Assembly: GCA_934661195.1 (NCBI GenBank)
Contig: CAKUJD010000005.1
Span: forward strand, 186,001-250,000
From: an uncultured Muribaculaceae bacterium
GTDB lineage: Bacteria > Bacteroidota > Bacteroidia > Bacteroidales > Muribaculaceae
Direction: 5' to 3'
DNA: 64,000 bases
The position numbers and the translations under genes were made by a program. Under the pieces are notes generated by a model, which was given only the letters and a program-made list of their open reading frames with translations, had not been told where the DNA came from and ran no database searches. Below, piece after piece: positions 1-8,550 of the stretch; position 1 is the stretch's first letter; each line of letters begins with the position of its first letter.

Positions 1-1136
1 TTTTTGGGCTTTATCACCACGCCGTCTTTCACGAGTGTGCCCACACCTTCGGTCACAATCACGTCGCCCACCTTCAGGCCCGATGTCACCACATAGTTCA
101 CGCCGTCGTTCTCAGGCAGCACCTTGATGGGGCGCGACACTGCCTTGCTCGAGTCGCCAATCACATACACATACTTCATGTCCTGCACTTCGTAGGTTGC
201 CGACTGGGGCACCAGCATCACATTCTGGCTGTTGACGGGAATCAGCACTTCACCGGTGCTTCCGCTGCGCAGCATGCCGTTCTCGTTGCTGAACAGGGCG
301 CGCACGCTGGCGCTACCTGTGCTGGCGTCGAGCACGCCGCTCACCGTCGACACGCGTCCGGGTTTGCCATACACTGTGCCGTCGCTAAGGCGCAGCTTCA
401 CCAGAGGCATTTGCTTGATTGCAGCCTCAAGCGAGCGGGCTCCGTTGTTGGTGAGCTCAAGCACCTGCTTCTCGTTGAGCGAGAAGTAGGCATACACTTG
501 CGAGTTGTCGCTGATGGTGGTCAGTGCCTGGCCCGATGGGCTGGCAAGCGATCCCTCGCGGTTGGGGATGGAGCCAACCACACCGCTGCACGGGGCTTTC
601 ACCACTGCATACGAGAGGTTTTTCTTGGCTTGCACCACTGCGGCCTGTGCCTGGCTAAGCTGGGCCAGTGCCGACTGCAGCTGCAGCTCGGCCGTCTGAT
701 ACTGGTAGCTGCTTATGATGTTTTTCTCAAAAAGTTTCTTCTGGTTGTTGGCGGTGAGGCGTGCGGTGGCCACTTGCGACCTGGCGGCTGCCACAGCTGC
801 CTCGGCCGAGCGCACAGCTGCCTGCAGCTGCACTTCGTCGATTATGAAGAGTGTCTGGCCCTTCACCACGCGCTGGCCCTCGTCAACGCACACTTTGGTG
901 ATGAATCCTGAAATCTGCGGGCGGATTTCCACGTCGCTCTTACCCTTGATGGTTGCGGGGTAGGCATTGTCGAGGTTGGCGCTGCCCAGCGTCACTGTCA
1001 TTGTTGCAACTTCGGCGGGTGCGCCAGCCATTTGCTGCTGTTGGTCGCCTTTACCGCCGCATGCGGCTGTCACTGCAATTAGTCCTGCCGCCACAACGGC
1101 CTTGGTCAGGACTGAATACTTCATTTTCATTTTCAT
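1..1136 (-). CDS. RND efflux periplasmic adaptor lipoprotein (AcrA/MexA family), 3' end cut by window
   Basis: This is the membrane-fusion subunit that would link an inner-membrane RND pump to an outer-membrane channel. The reading frame is open from the ATG at 1136 to the window edge, about 378 codons. After a signal peptide ending in VTAACGG (lipobox Cys) come the usual adaptor parts: a first biotinyl-lipoyl half (KSDVEIRPQISGFI), a coiled-coil hairpin rich in Ala and Gln (AAVRSAEAAVAAARSQVATA), a second lipoyl half (VKAPCSGVVGSIP) and beta-barrel/membrane-proximal domains. Three in-frame ATGs lie close together (MKMKMK); the first is used here. The pump and channel genes would lie to the left, outside the window. 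No TetR- or AraC-type regulator lies upstream. The family call is firm; the substrate cannot be told. Confidence 0.93.
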   Translation of the reverse strand, partial: MKMKMKYSVLTKAVVAAGLIAVTAACGGKGDQQQQMAGAPAEVATMTVTLGSANLDNAYPATIKGKSDVEIRPQISGFITKVCVDEGQRVVKGQTLFIIDEVQLQAAVRSAEAAVAAARSQVATARLTANNQKKLFEKNIISSYQYQTAELQLQSALAQLSQAQAAVVQAKKNLSYAVVKAPCSGVVGSIPNREGSLASPSGQALTTISDNSQVYAYFSLNEKQVLELTNNGARSLEAAIKQMPLVKLRLSDGTVYGKPGRVSTVSGVLDASTGSASVRALFSNENGMLRSGSTGEVLIPVNSQNVMLVPQSATYEVQDMKYVYVIGDSSKAVSRPIKVLPENDGVNYVVTSGLKVGDVIVTEGVGTLVKDGVVIKPK

Positions 1137-1561
1137 AAATAATTCAGCGTTATTATATGTTTTGTTTTTGTGTATATGCCTTGATAAACGCTGCCCACCG
1201 CGCATGCAGTGCATGTGGGTGGCGCGTTGCTTACATAAAAAAACAGAGCGGAATGCTTTTTGCGAGGAATTGTGCTGTGGCACTGTGCCGATGTGCGCTT
1301 GGCACGCCTGCCACGGGAGTGACCCTCTGTTTCCGGTGTGTGGCCTGCTGCGCTGAGCCGGCCAATAACTCATTTTGTTTCATGCCCCACGACTGCCGTG
1401 TGGCGCACCGCTCATAAATCAGCTGCAAAATTACTAATTTTTCGCCGCATTGGCGTTTACTCTTTTCAAACAAAAAATGTTCCAAAAGTCGCACGGTGAA
1501 TTAAAAAAACAAAATTCCGGCGAAAAATTGGCCCAAATGCGAATATTTGCATGCGTTCCGC
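1137..1561. other. Long intergenic leader of the efflux adaptor gene
   Basis: No credible gene is visible in these 425 bases. A minus-strand -7 box TAATTTTG lies at 1433-1426, without a clear -33 partner. If it is used, the adaptor mRNA has a leader of nearly 290 nt containing the hairpin at 1195-1222. Short open frames on both strands lack start context and codon bias. Confidence 0.5.
1195..1222 (-). promoter_or_regulatory. Hairpin in the efflux adaptor leader
   Basis: Bases 1195-1207 pair with 1211-1222, with one bulge and one wobble, around a three-base loop. It sits about 60 nt upstream of the adaptor ATG. There is no T-run on either side, so it is not a standard terminator. A role in mRNA stability or leader control is only inference. 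Confidence 0.4.
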
Positions 1562-2260
1562 TTAGTGACTCACGCCCCAGTGCGGGTTCTGCACAAAGTG
1601 CATTTCGTGCAATATTTGCTGGCGGCGGCGCTTCATGTATGCACTCGGCGCGGCCGAATTGAATCGCAGCGGGTTGGGCAGCGTGGCCGCTATCAGCGCT
1701 GCCTGGCTGCGGGTGAGCAGCGAGGCGCGGGTGTCGAAGTGGTCGTGGGCCACGGCCTGCACGCCATATATGCCACGCCCCATCTCTATGCTGTTGAGGT
1801 ACACCTCCATTATGCGCTCCTTGCCCCATATGCGCTCTATCAGCACTGTGAAGTAGGCCTCGAATCCCTTGCGTATCCAGCTGTGGCCGGGCCACAGAAA
1901 CACGTTCTTGGCCGTTTGCTGCGATATGGTGCTGGCTCCGCGCTGGCGTCCGCCGCGCATGGCGGTGAGCTGCGCCTCATATATCTGCTCGAAGTCAAAC
2001 CCGTCGTGTTTCAGAAAGTTGGCGTCCTCGCTTGCCATCACGGCAAGTGGCATGTTGGCCGATATGCTCTCAATGGGTGTCCACTTGTGGTGCAGCTTTA
2101 TCTCGTCGCCGTCGGCCACCTGCTCGATGCAGCGAATAAGCATCAGCGGGGTGTAGTACACCGGCACCCACTTCAGTATCACCACGCTCAGTATGGTCGA
2201 GGTGAAGAAGAAGATGAGCACGTTTCGAAATATCCGTGTTATGGGGCTGTGCCAAGTCAT
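1562..2260 (-). CDS. mtgA: Monofunctional biosynthetic peptidoglycan transglycosylase
   Basis: The product polymerises lipid II into glycan strands at the outer face of the inner membrane (GT51 family) and has no transpeptidase domain. The 232-residue protein has one N-terminal membrane anchor (residues 10-30) and the GT51 signature motifs: SEDANFLKHDGFD with catalytic Glu78, GASTISQQTAKN at 108-119, and KERIMEVYLNSIEMG. The frame could extend to 2308, but MTWHSP at 2260 is preferred: it starts the usual MtgA layout, and the promoter at 2306-2337 would give a leader of about 45 nt. Length is normal for the family. It is transcribed alone. Confidence 0.95.
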   Translation of the reverse strand: MTWHSPITRIFRNVLIFFFTSTILSVVILKWVPVYYTPLMLIRCIEQVADGDEIKLHHKWTPIESISANMPLAVMASEDANFLKHDGFDFEQIYEAQLTAMRGGRQRGASTISQQTAKNVFLWPGHSWIRKGFEAYFTVLIERIWGKERIMEVYLNSIEMGRGIYGVQAVAHDHFDTRASLLTRSQAALIAATLPNPLRFNSAAPSAYMKRRRQQILHEMHFVQNPHWGVSH

Positions 2261-2305
2261 GACTTCTGTGTGCAACTGTGTTCGTTTTTTACATATATGT
2301 GTGTG

Positions 2306-2337
2306 CAAAGGTAGTGCGTTTGGACCTAACGTGCAAA
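2306..2337 (-). promoter_or_regulatory. Bacteroidetes-type promoter of mtgA
   Basis: On the minus strand TTTGC (2337-2333) is followed 19 bases later by TACCTTTG (2313-2306). This matches the Bacteroidetes consensus TTTG-N19-21-TAnnTTTG exactly. Predicted transcription start is near 2300. Confidence 0.7.
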
Positions 2338-2380
2338 CGCACCACCAGTTTCGGCATGTAGCGCGTATTTGCTGTGCCTG

Positions 2381-3568
2381 TCAGGCAAGCTCGGCCACGG
2401 CGCTGGCAATGCGGTCCATCACGTCGGCTATCACGCTGCGCGGGGCGGCCACGTTGAGGCGGGCGTGCATCTCGCCGCCGCAGCCAAACATTTCGCCGTC
2501 GTTCATGGCCACGTGTGCGTGGTGCAGCGTGAGGTCTATCAGCTGCTCGTGGCTGAGGCCCAGCTGGCCGAAGTCGAGCCACACCAGGTAGCTGGCCTGC
2601 GGCTTGAGCACGCGCACCTGCGGAATGTGGCGCGCGCAGTAGTCGGCCACAAAGTCGATGTTGCCCTCTATGTAGGCCAGCGCCTCGTCGAGCCACTTGC
2701 GGCCGTTGCGGTAGGCGGCTTCGGCGGCAAGCGTGGCGGTGAGGTTGGGCTCGTTGAGCTCGTTGGCCGAGAGCCACTGGTAGAAGGGCACCCGCAGCTC
2801 ATCGTTTTTCACCACGCACCACGATGTGCGGAACCCGGCTATGTTGAAGGTCTTGGTGGGGGCGCCGAAGGCAATGGTCACTGCGGCCGCGTCGTCGCTC
2901 ACCGTAGGCATTGGGTGGTGTTTGTGCCCGCCCAGCATAAGGTCGCCGTGAATTTCGTCGCTTATCACCTTCACCCCATAGCGCCGCGCCAGTGCGGCCA
3001 CGCTGCGCAGTGTCTCCACCGGCCACGCTATCCCCATGGGGTTGTGTGGGTTGCACACAATCATCATGGCGGGGCGCTGCTCTACGAATATGCGCTCAAG
3101 CCCTTCAAGGTCCATCTGGCACGTGCCGTCGGCGCAGTGCAGCAGCCTGTTGTTGGCCACCAGGCGGCCGTTGTCGGTGATCACGCGGCGAAACGGGTGG
3201 TACACAGGCTCCTGAATTACAATGCGGTCGCCGGGACGGGTGAAGAAGTTGATGGCAAGGGCCACGCCCGTCACCACTCCGGGGATGAATGTGAGCTCGC
3301 GGCGCTCAATTTCAAAGCCGTTGCGGCTGCGCTGCCAGTCGATTATCGACTGCCAATAGCTGTTTGGGGCCACGGTGTAGCCATAAATGCGGTGGTCGGC
3401 CATGCGCCGCGCAAGCGCCTCGGTTATTGCCGGACACACCTCAAAGTCCATGTCGGCTATCCATGCCGGAATCACGTCGGTGCAGCCGAATTCGGGCTTA
3501 AGCATCTCGAGTTTCACCGCCCCGGTGCCGCGGCGGTCAACGATTTTGTCGAAGTTGAATTTTGCCAT
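2381..3568 (-). CDS. PatB/MalY-family PLP-dependent aminotransferase / C-S lyase
   Basis: This is a fold-type I PLP enzyme of 395 residues. Members of the MalY/PatB group cleave cystathionine or cysteine conjugates (cystathionine beta-lyase activity). The N-terminus FDKIVDRRGTGAVK and the motif PAWIADMDFE (34-43) are typical of the group. SDEIHGDL (203-210) carries the PLP-binding Asp, and GAPTKTFNIAG holds the Schiff-base Lys239. The start MAKFNFDK at 3568 is chosen over an upstream ATG at 3736 because the extension overlaps the tRNA promoter and has no family similarity. A -7 box TATATTTG (3601-3594) with ATTG 19 bases further upstream gives a leader of about 20 nt. In vivo substrate is not deducible. 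Confidence 0.9.
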   Translation of the reverse strand: MAKFNFDKIVDRRGTGAVKLEMLKPEFGCTDVIPAWIADMDFEVCPAITEALARRMADHRIYGYTVAPNSYWQSIIDWQRSRNGFEIERRELTFIPGVVTGVALAINFFTRPGDRIVIQEPVYHPFRRVITDNGRLVANNRLLHCADGTCQMDLEGLERIFVEQRPAMMIVCNPHNPMGIAWPVETLRSVAALARRYGVKVISDEIHGDLMLGGHKHHPMPTVSDDAAAVTIAFGAPTKTFNIAGFRTSWCVVKNDELRVPFYQWLSANELNEPNLTATLAAEAAYRNGRKWLDEALAYIEGNIDFVADYCARHIPQVRVLKPQASYLVWLDFGQLGLSHEQLIDLTLHHAHVAMNDGEMFGCGGEMHARLNVAAPRSVIADVMDRIASAVAELA

Positions 3569-3730
3569 ACTCTTTTCGGGTTTATGATAATGGCAAATAT
3601 AGCCAATAATTCGCCAACCGCAATGCTGCGCGCCGTTTTTTTCGTGTGCCACCGTTGGTTCATTGCGGCACCGGCTTGGCCTAAAAATGTGGTTTAAAAA
3701 AACTTTTTTGGCAAAAAACGCTGCCTGCGC

Positions 3731-3761
3731 TTGCACAATTCACAAATTGGCAGTACCTTTG
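3731..3761 (+). promoter_or_regulatory. Promoter of tRNA-Lys
   Basis: TTGC at 3731-3734 and TACCTTTG at 3754-3761 are 19 bases apart. Transcription should start near 3767, about a dozen bases before the mature tRNA. Confidence 0.7.
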
Positions 3762-3778
3762 CAACGCTTTTTAGAGGA

Positions 3779-3854
3779 GATTCGCTAGCTCAGCTGGTAG
3801 AGCACAACACTTTTAATGTTGGGGTCTTGGGTTCGAGCCCCAAGCGGATCACCA
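3779..3854 (+). tRNA. tRNA-Lys (anticodon TTT)
   Basis: A full cloverleaf is readable. The acceptor arms GATTCGC (3779-3785) and GCGGATC (3844-3850) pair with one wobble. The D arm is GCTCAGCTGGTAGAGC, the anticodon stem CAACA/TGTTG holds loop CTTTTAA with anticodon TTT, and the T arm GGGTTCGAGCCC is canonical. The 3' ACCA is encoded (3851-3854). Confidence 0.97.
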
Positions 3855-3863
3855 AACACGAGG

Positions 3864-3898
3864 GAGTTGCAGGCCGCATGGCTTGCAACTCTTTTTTT
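3864..3898 (+). terminator. Intrinsic terminator after tRNA-Lys
   Basis: A 10-bp stem (GAGTTGCAGG with CTTGCAACTC, one wobble) is followed directly by seven T residues. It separates the tRNA transcript from pyrH. Confidence 0.88.
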
Positions 3899-3913
3899 GT
3901 GCGCCCCAGTCGC

Positions 3914-3944
3914 TTGTGAAAGTCGGCAAAAACGCCTAAATTTG
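3914..3944 (+). promoter_or_regulatory. Promoter of pyrH
   Basis: TTGT (3914-3917) and TAAATTTG (3937-3944) lie 19 bases apart between the tRNA terminator and the pyrH ATG at 3978. pyrH therefore probably has its own promoter with a leader of about 28 nt. Confidence 0.6.
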
Positions 3945-3977
3945 CCTGCAGATATTATAAACTACACATATTGCAAT

Positions 3978-4694
3978 ATGGAAAACAGATTCAAACGCAT
4001 ACTGCTCAAACTCAGTGGCGAGTCGCTGATGGGAGGGCAGGGCTATGGCATCGACCCGCAGCGTGTGGCCGACTATGCCGACCAGATTAAGGAAATTGTG
4101 CAACGCGGCGTGCAGGTGGCCATTGTGATTGGCGGCGGCAACATATTCCGCGGCCTCTCGGGTGCCACAAAGGGCGTCGACCGTGTGAAGGGCGACCAAA
4201 TGGGCATGCTGGCCACGGTAATCAACTCCCTGGCGCTGTCGTCGGCTCTTGAGGCACGCGGACAGCAGGCCCAGGTGTTCACTGCCATAGGCATGTTCCC
4301 CATCGGCGAGCAATACAGCAAGTGGCGCGCCATCGAGGCAATGAAGGCCGGTAAGGTGGCCATCATGTCGTGCGGAACGGGCAATCCTTTCTTCACCACC
4401 GACACTGGCAGCACTCTGCGCGGCATCGAGGTGGAAGCCGACGTGATGCTCAAGGGCACGCGCGTCGACGGCATCTACACCGCCGACCCCGAGAAGGACC
4501 CCACTGCCACCAAGTTCGACAAGATCACCTACGATGAAATTTACAGTCGCGGCCTTAAGGTGATGGACCTCACCGCCACGGTTATGGCTAAGGAAAATCA
4601 TCTGCCCATATATGTGTTCAACATGGACGTGAAGGGCAACCTCCGCAAGGTCATCGACGGTGAGCCCATCGGCACGCTCGTGTATGAGGGCTGA
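3978..4694 (+). CDS. pyrH: UMP kinase
   Basis: The product phosphorylates UMP to UDP in pyrimidine nucleotide synthesis and is a hexameric amino-acid-kinase-fold enzyme of the cytoplasm. The 238-residue protein starts MENRFKRILLKLSGESLMG (phosphate-binding KLSGE). It has the IGGGNIFRG loop, the GTGNPFFTTDT segment that contacts UMP, and the ending LRKVIDGEPIGTLV. The frame is open upstream to 3816, but that would read through the tRNA and its terminator, so MENRF at 3978 is the start. In many bacteria pyrH neighbours tsf and frr; here it stands alone. Confidence 0.98.
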   Translation: MENRFKRILLKLSGESLMGGQGYGIDPQRVADYADQIKEIVQRGVQVAIVIGGGNIFRGLSGATKGVDRVKGDQMGMLATVINSLALSSALEARGQQAQVFTAIGMFPIGEQYSKWRAIEAMKAGKVAIMSCGTGNPFFTTDTGSTLRGIEVEADVMLKGTRVDGIYTADPEKDPTATKFDKITYDEIYSRGLKVMDLTATVMAKENHLPIYVFNMDVKGNLRKVIDGEPIGTLVYEG

Positions 4695-4723
4695 TTAATG
4701 CCGACATAATAAAAATGAATGGC

Positions 4724-4760
4724 GCAGGCCGCAGAAGCAACTTTTGCCTCTGCGGCCTGC
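4724..4760 (-). terminator. Intrinsic terminator downstream of the GT-C-like membrane protein
   Basis: A perfect 12-bp stem (4724-4735 with 4749-4760) lies between two convergent genes. A T-rich stretch follows it in the minus-strand direction (TTTTTATTATG), so it best serves the minus-strand gene; it may also stop pyrH transcripts. Confidence 0.75.
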
Positions 4761-4781
4761 ACTGTGTGTGCAGGCCGGTGG

Positions 4782-6188
4782 TCATGCCACGCGCGAGCAC
4801 ACGGCCAGTGCCGCGCCAAGCACCACGGCAAATGCCGCCAGCCATCCCGTCAGAGCCTTGCGCTGCTTGCCCTCGGCGGCCCGGCACAGCACATAGGTGG
4901 CCAGGGTGGCCATCAGCGGCTCGAAGGGCAGCACATAGCGGCTAATCGAGCCTGCCGTGATATAGGCAATGGCGGCGTAGCTGGCCGCGAGCCACCATGC
5001 CCAAAGGCCCAGGCTGTCGCGCTTGCGCCACGACACGGCCACGAAGTAGAATATGGCCATAGCCCCCACGGCATACCACCCGTAGGCCAGCCGCGGCAGC
5101 ACGGTGTCGACGCTCACCACAGCGCTTTTAAGCCACGGAAACGGTATGATGAACTGCACTGCCAGCGTCAGTGGCAGCATGGCCGCGCGCAGCAGTTTGG
5201 GATAGTTGAAGTAGTCGCCTATGAGGCGCAGATATGGTGCCTGCGCGCCGTCGTTGATGTATGCCTCGCGCATCTCGTTGCCGCCGTTCACTATTATCAC
5301 GTGCCGCTCCACCGAGTAGTAGGCAAAGTGGTTGCCCACGGCCATCAGCGCCACGGCCGCCAAGGCCAGGGCCGCCGCGGTGCGCCAGTGGCTGCGCGCA
5401 TTGCCTGCCCACATCATGGCCACGCCCATCAGCACAAAATAGAGGTAGGTGGTGCGCCCGAAGGCCAGAATCACGCACGCCATCACATATGCCCACCAGT
5501 CGGCCGCCGTGAAGCTGTCGCCGCGGCGCAGTCCCGCCAGCGTATACCCCACCAGCCCTATGGCCAGATACACCATGGCCTCCTTCTGTATGCGTATGCC
5601 CTGCGACACAAAGTAGGCCAGCACCCCTGTCATCACCATGGCCACAACCGCCACTGTGGGTCCGCTTGCGCTAACGCGCCCGTCAAGCATGCGCCGGGCC
5701 ACTGCTCCGGCCGTCACTACGGCAGCCAGCACAAAGGCCGCGTTCATGGCCATGGGCCACGCCACGCTCACGCCCAGCAGACTCCACAGCCCCATCATCA
5801 GCACGGGCAGGCCTGGAAACATCACGGGCAGGTTTTGCCCGCTGCCGTTGAAGTGATACAGGGCCCACTCATAGTAGTGGCTGTCGTCGGCGCGTAGCAC
5901 TGGGTGGGCCAGTGTGCCGCCCGAGTGCAGCGTCCAGTCCCAAATGTTATACATCGAGCAGCCGGCCACCACAGCAGATATGGCCAGCAGCGCCCACATG
6001 CCTCCGCGCGTGGCCCAACTGCGGCTGGCGTACGCCCACATGGGCAGTGCGCAGGCCACGGTCATGGCCAGGGTGATTTTGCTGCCGTCGGCCGGGCCAA
6101 ACTGCCAGCTGGCGGCCGCAAACGCCACTGCCACAATAAGGGTTGCGGCCAGGGCGAATGAGAGTCGGCTTTGCAGTGCTGAAATCAT
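4782..6188 (-). CDS. Polytopic membrane protein, possibly a GT-C glycosyltransferase
   Basis: The 468-residue protein has about ten to twelve predicted membrane segments. After the first two helices comes a long outer loop with the acidic pair in LRADDSHYYEWALYHF, followed by the segment NLPVMFPGLPVLMMG. An acidic pair in the first large extracytoplasmic loop, with the C-terminal pattern SRYVLPFEPLMATLATYV, fits GT-C (GT39/GT83-like) enzymes that use polyprenyl-phosphate sugars. No diagnostic family motif is seen, so the activity is inference. The start MISALQ at 6188 removes an unsupported 19-residue extension. A -7 box TAGATTTG lies at 6252-6245. It is monocistronic and convergent with pyrH. 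Confidence 0.75.
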   Translation of the reverse strand: MISALQSRLSFALAATLIVAVAFAAASWQFGPADGSKITLAMTVACALPMWAYASRSWATRGGMWALLAISAVVAGCSMYNIWDWTLHSGGTLAHPVLRADDSHYYEWALYHFNGSGQNLPVMFPGLPVLMMGLWSLLGVSVAWPMAMNAAFVLAAVVTAGAVARRMLDGRVSASGPTVAVVAMVMTGVLAYFVSQGIRIQKEAMVYLAIGLVGYTLAGLRRGDSFTAADWWAYVMACVILAFGRTTYLYFVLMGVAMMWAGNARSHWRTAAALALAAVALMAVGNHFAYYSVERHVIIVNGGNEMREAYINDGAQAPYLRLIGDYFNYPKLLRAAMLPLTLAVQFIIPFPWLKSAVVSVDTVLPRLAYGWYAVGAMAIFYFVAVSWRKRDSLGLWAWWLAASYAAIAYITAGSISRYVLPFEPLMATLATYVLCRAAEGKQRKALTGWLAAFAVVLGAALAVCSRVA

Positions 6189-6401
6189 AGTCACATTATT
6201 AATTGTGCGTTTTTTTGAGGCATAAAGATAAGCATTAGCGGCCACAAATCTATGTTTAAAAGCAGTATTTAAGAAATGGAATAATTTTTACGACTTTTCA
6301 ACCAATGCAAACATAGCCACTGCGCATAAATTTGCAACAATACTTTTTGAATAGGAAAAACAGCTATTATTTTTTTACAAACCTAAACAAAACTTACTTA
6401 G

Positions 6402-7616
6402 ATGAAAAAGAATCTGTGTATGGCTGTGGCCGTTGCCATAGCCGCTGCGCTTGCCTTGGCCGCATGTGCAGGAAAGGGTCAGATGACCGACAAGGAAGTG
6501 CTCATGAAGATTTACGAGGACTTGAACGGCAAGAATTGGGGCGAACGCTTCAACAAGAATTGGGGCAGCGAGCTGCCGCTCGATGAGTGGTATGGCGTGG
6601 AGGTGAACGAGGAGGGCCGCGTGACCAAACTCAGCCTCAGCAGCGACTCGGTGAAGGGCAATGTTCCCGCCGAAATCAAGTATCTCACAGAACTCAAAGC
6701 CTTTAAGGTGACCGTCAACAACAAGGGCACCACCCACGACAAAGCCATTCCGGCCGAGGTGTGGCAGTTGCCACACCTCAAGGAGCTGCGCCTGTATGAA
6801 TACTGCGGCAAGGGCATGCAAAGCGAGATTCCCAGCGAGGTGAACCTGCCCGAACTCGAGTTGCTTTACACCAACATCCAGTATGCCGACATGGCTCCGC
6901 TGTGCCACATTGCCACGCTCAGCACGCTCAGCATGTCGGACTTCAACGGCGCCATTCCTGAGGAGATATGCCAGCTCACCAATCTCACCGAACTGTCGCT
7001 GCGGGCCATCGAGGGCCTTAATGGCGCTGTGCCCAATTCCATAGGCAAACTCACCCGGCTCGTTAAACTCGAAATTACGGCCGACGGCAAGGGCCAGAGC
7101 GGATTTGCATTTCCCTCAGCAGTGTGGAATCTGTCGGGCCTCAAGTGGCTCACGCTGAGAAACGTCAGCGGACTTCAGTCGCAAATTCCGGCCAGCAAGG
7201 TGGGTGAAATGAAGCAGCTCACCTCAATGTCGATAATCCAGTGTGGCCTCAACGGCCCCATTCCGCCGCAGCTGTTCACCGCCAGCGGCGATCTGCTGGT
7301 AATCGACCTCACTAATAATGCCCTCACTGGCGAGATTCCGGCCGAGGTGGGCCAGGCGGCAAAACTCAGTAACCTCATGCTCAGCAACAACGACCTTGGC
7401 GGCACCATTCCCGCCTCACTGGGCAACTGCAACGACTTGCGCGTGCTCACCATCAAAAACAATCCCAAACTTGGCGGCGAAATTCCCGCCTCGCTGGGTC
7501 GCTGCAAAAAACTGGCCATGTTCAACCTTGGTCACACGGCAGTGTCGCACAATGTGCCGGCGCCGGTGATGAATTTGCCCAAGTGGGACCACATAGCCAC
7601 ATTCCTGTTTATGTAA
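6402..7616 (+). CDS. Leucine-rich repeat lipoprotein with plant-type repeats
   Basis: The 404-residue protein has a signal peptide with lipobox LALAACAG, so it is probably a surface or periplasmic lipoprotein. The N-terminal domain (about 25-75) has the form MTDKEVLMKIYEDLNGKNW...W, like the cap that precedes LRRs in plant receptor kinases. About ten 23-25-residue repeats follow, with the plant-specific form LxxLxLxxNxLxGxIPxxLG (for example NALTGEIPAEVG and NNDLGGTIPASLG). These repeats usually bind protein or glycan ligands. A -7 box TAAATTTG lies at 6327-6334. The next gene starts 13 bases downstream, so the two are probably co-transcribed. Ligand unknown. Confidence 0.88.
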   Translation: MKKNLCMAVAVAIAAALALAACAGKGQMTDKEVLMKIYEDLNGKNWGERFNKNWGSELPLDEWYGVEVNEEGRVTKLSLSSDSVKGNVPAEIKYLTELKAFKVTVNNKGTTHDKAIPAEVWQLPHLKELRLYEYCGKGMQSEIPSEVNLPELELLYTNIQYADMAPLCHIATLSTLSMSDFNGAIPEEICQLTNLTELSLRAIEGLNGAVPNSIGKLTRLVKLEITADGKGQSGFAFPSAVWNLSGLKWLTLRNVSGLQSQIPASKVGEMKQLTSMSIIQCGLNGPIPPQLFTASGDLLVIDLTNNALTGEIPAEVGQAAKLSNLMLSNNDLGGTIPASLGNCNDLRVLTIKNNPKLGGEIPASLGRCKKLAMFNLGHTAVSHNVPAPVMNLPKWDHIATFLFM

Positions 7617-7629
7617 CGCCACGCACGTC

Positions 7630-8478
7630 ATGAGACAGATCAACATAGTGCTGATTGCCGCCGTGGCGGTGTCGGCGACACTGACTGCAGCCTGTGGCGG
7701 TCACGCGGCTACGGTCACCGAGCAGCACGCTGCCGAGGCTGCGCCTGCCCACACAGCGTCCAAGGTCTCCGACCCCGTGGCCGGCCTTTATACGGCCTCG
7801 GTCGACGGCGATGGCCGGGTAGTGTTGGCCTTCAATCTCGACAGCTGCCGCCGCATGTGCGCCGAGTGGCACATGCCTTGCCGCGTTGGCGGCGGACCCT
7901 ATGCCATAGAGGCTGTGGGCGGCCGGGTCACCCAGATGGTGGCGTCAAACCTTGGCAATGCCATCAATCCCGTGCTGGTGATGCTCACCGCTCAGGGCCG
8001 CGTGGCCATGCTCAACATAGCCGATGCCTTGGCCTCGGGCGACGTGCGCTGCAGCGGCCCGCTGAACGGATTTGCCGATGTGCGCAGCCTTAAGGCCGTG
8101 AGCGACGATAGTGGCACCGGCGTTATAGCCGAAGACCACAACGGCCGTGAAACGATGGTCGAGGAGTTTGACGCCGCAGGCTACTACTACGTCGACGACT
8201 TTGAGATCCACCTTGGCCGCGACTGGAAAATGCGGTTTCGCAACAGCGACGGCATTGACATGAACGGCTCATTCAGCTCGACTAGTGTGGAGCGCGGCAA
8301 TGCGTTCACCCACAAGGTGGTGGCCGCAATAGGCGGCAAGGTCTACCGCTTCGACCTCTCGCGCCGTTCCGACACGGGCCGGTGCACCGTCACGCTGCAC
8401 ACGGGCGACGACCTGCCGCTCATCAGCGGCCGCCCGCTGCCGTGCAGCACGGAGTACGCTTCGCGCTACACCGACTGA
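7630..8478 (+). CDS. Lipoprotein of unknown function
   Basis: The 282-residue product starts MRQINIVLIAAVAVSATLTAACGG, a signal peptide with lipobox TAAC. The mature part is beta-rich with no motif I recognise. Its middle (VAGLYTASVDGDGRVVLAFNL) and the C-terminal half look like small beta-barrel or beta-sandwich domains. In position the gene follows the LRR lipoprotein by 13 bases, and a TMEM43-family gene follows 72 bases later, so all three may act at the envelope. Codon use matches the neighbours. No function is assigned. Confidence 0.8.
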   Translation: MRQINIVLIAAVAVSATLTAACGGHAATVTEQHAAEAAPAHTASKVSDPVAGLYTASVDGDGRVVLAFNLDSCRRMCAEWHMPCRVGGGPYAIEAVGGRVTQMVASNLGNAINPVLVMLTAQGRVAMLNIADALASGDVRCSGPLNGFADVRSLKAVSDDSGTGVIAEDHNGRETMVEEFDAAGYYYVDDFEIHLGRDWKMRFRNSDGIDMNGSFSSTSVERGNAFTHKVVAAIGGKVYRFDLSRRSDTGRCTVTLHTGDDLPLISGRPLPCSTEYASRYTD

Positions 8479-8550
8479 CGGCGCACCGCGCGTGGCAGCA
8501 ATCATTTAAATCATTCATTTAATCACTTTACTGACTATATCAAAAATAAT

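Noticed and set aside
2369..3697. Long + strand open frame opposite the PatB-type gene
   Set aside because: Antisense shadow with no motif; the minus-strand protein has a complete PLP-enzyme pattern.
3816..3977. N-terminal extension of the pyrH frame
   Set aside because: It would read through tRNA-Lys and its terminator; the family start is MENRFKRILLKLSGE at 3978.
4719..5897. Long + strand open frame, His- and Gln-rich
   Set aside because: Antisense shadow of the GT-C-like membrane protein; Leu/Ala codons of the sense strand produce His/Gln on the other.
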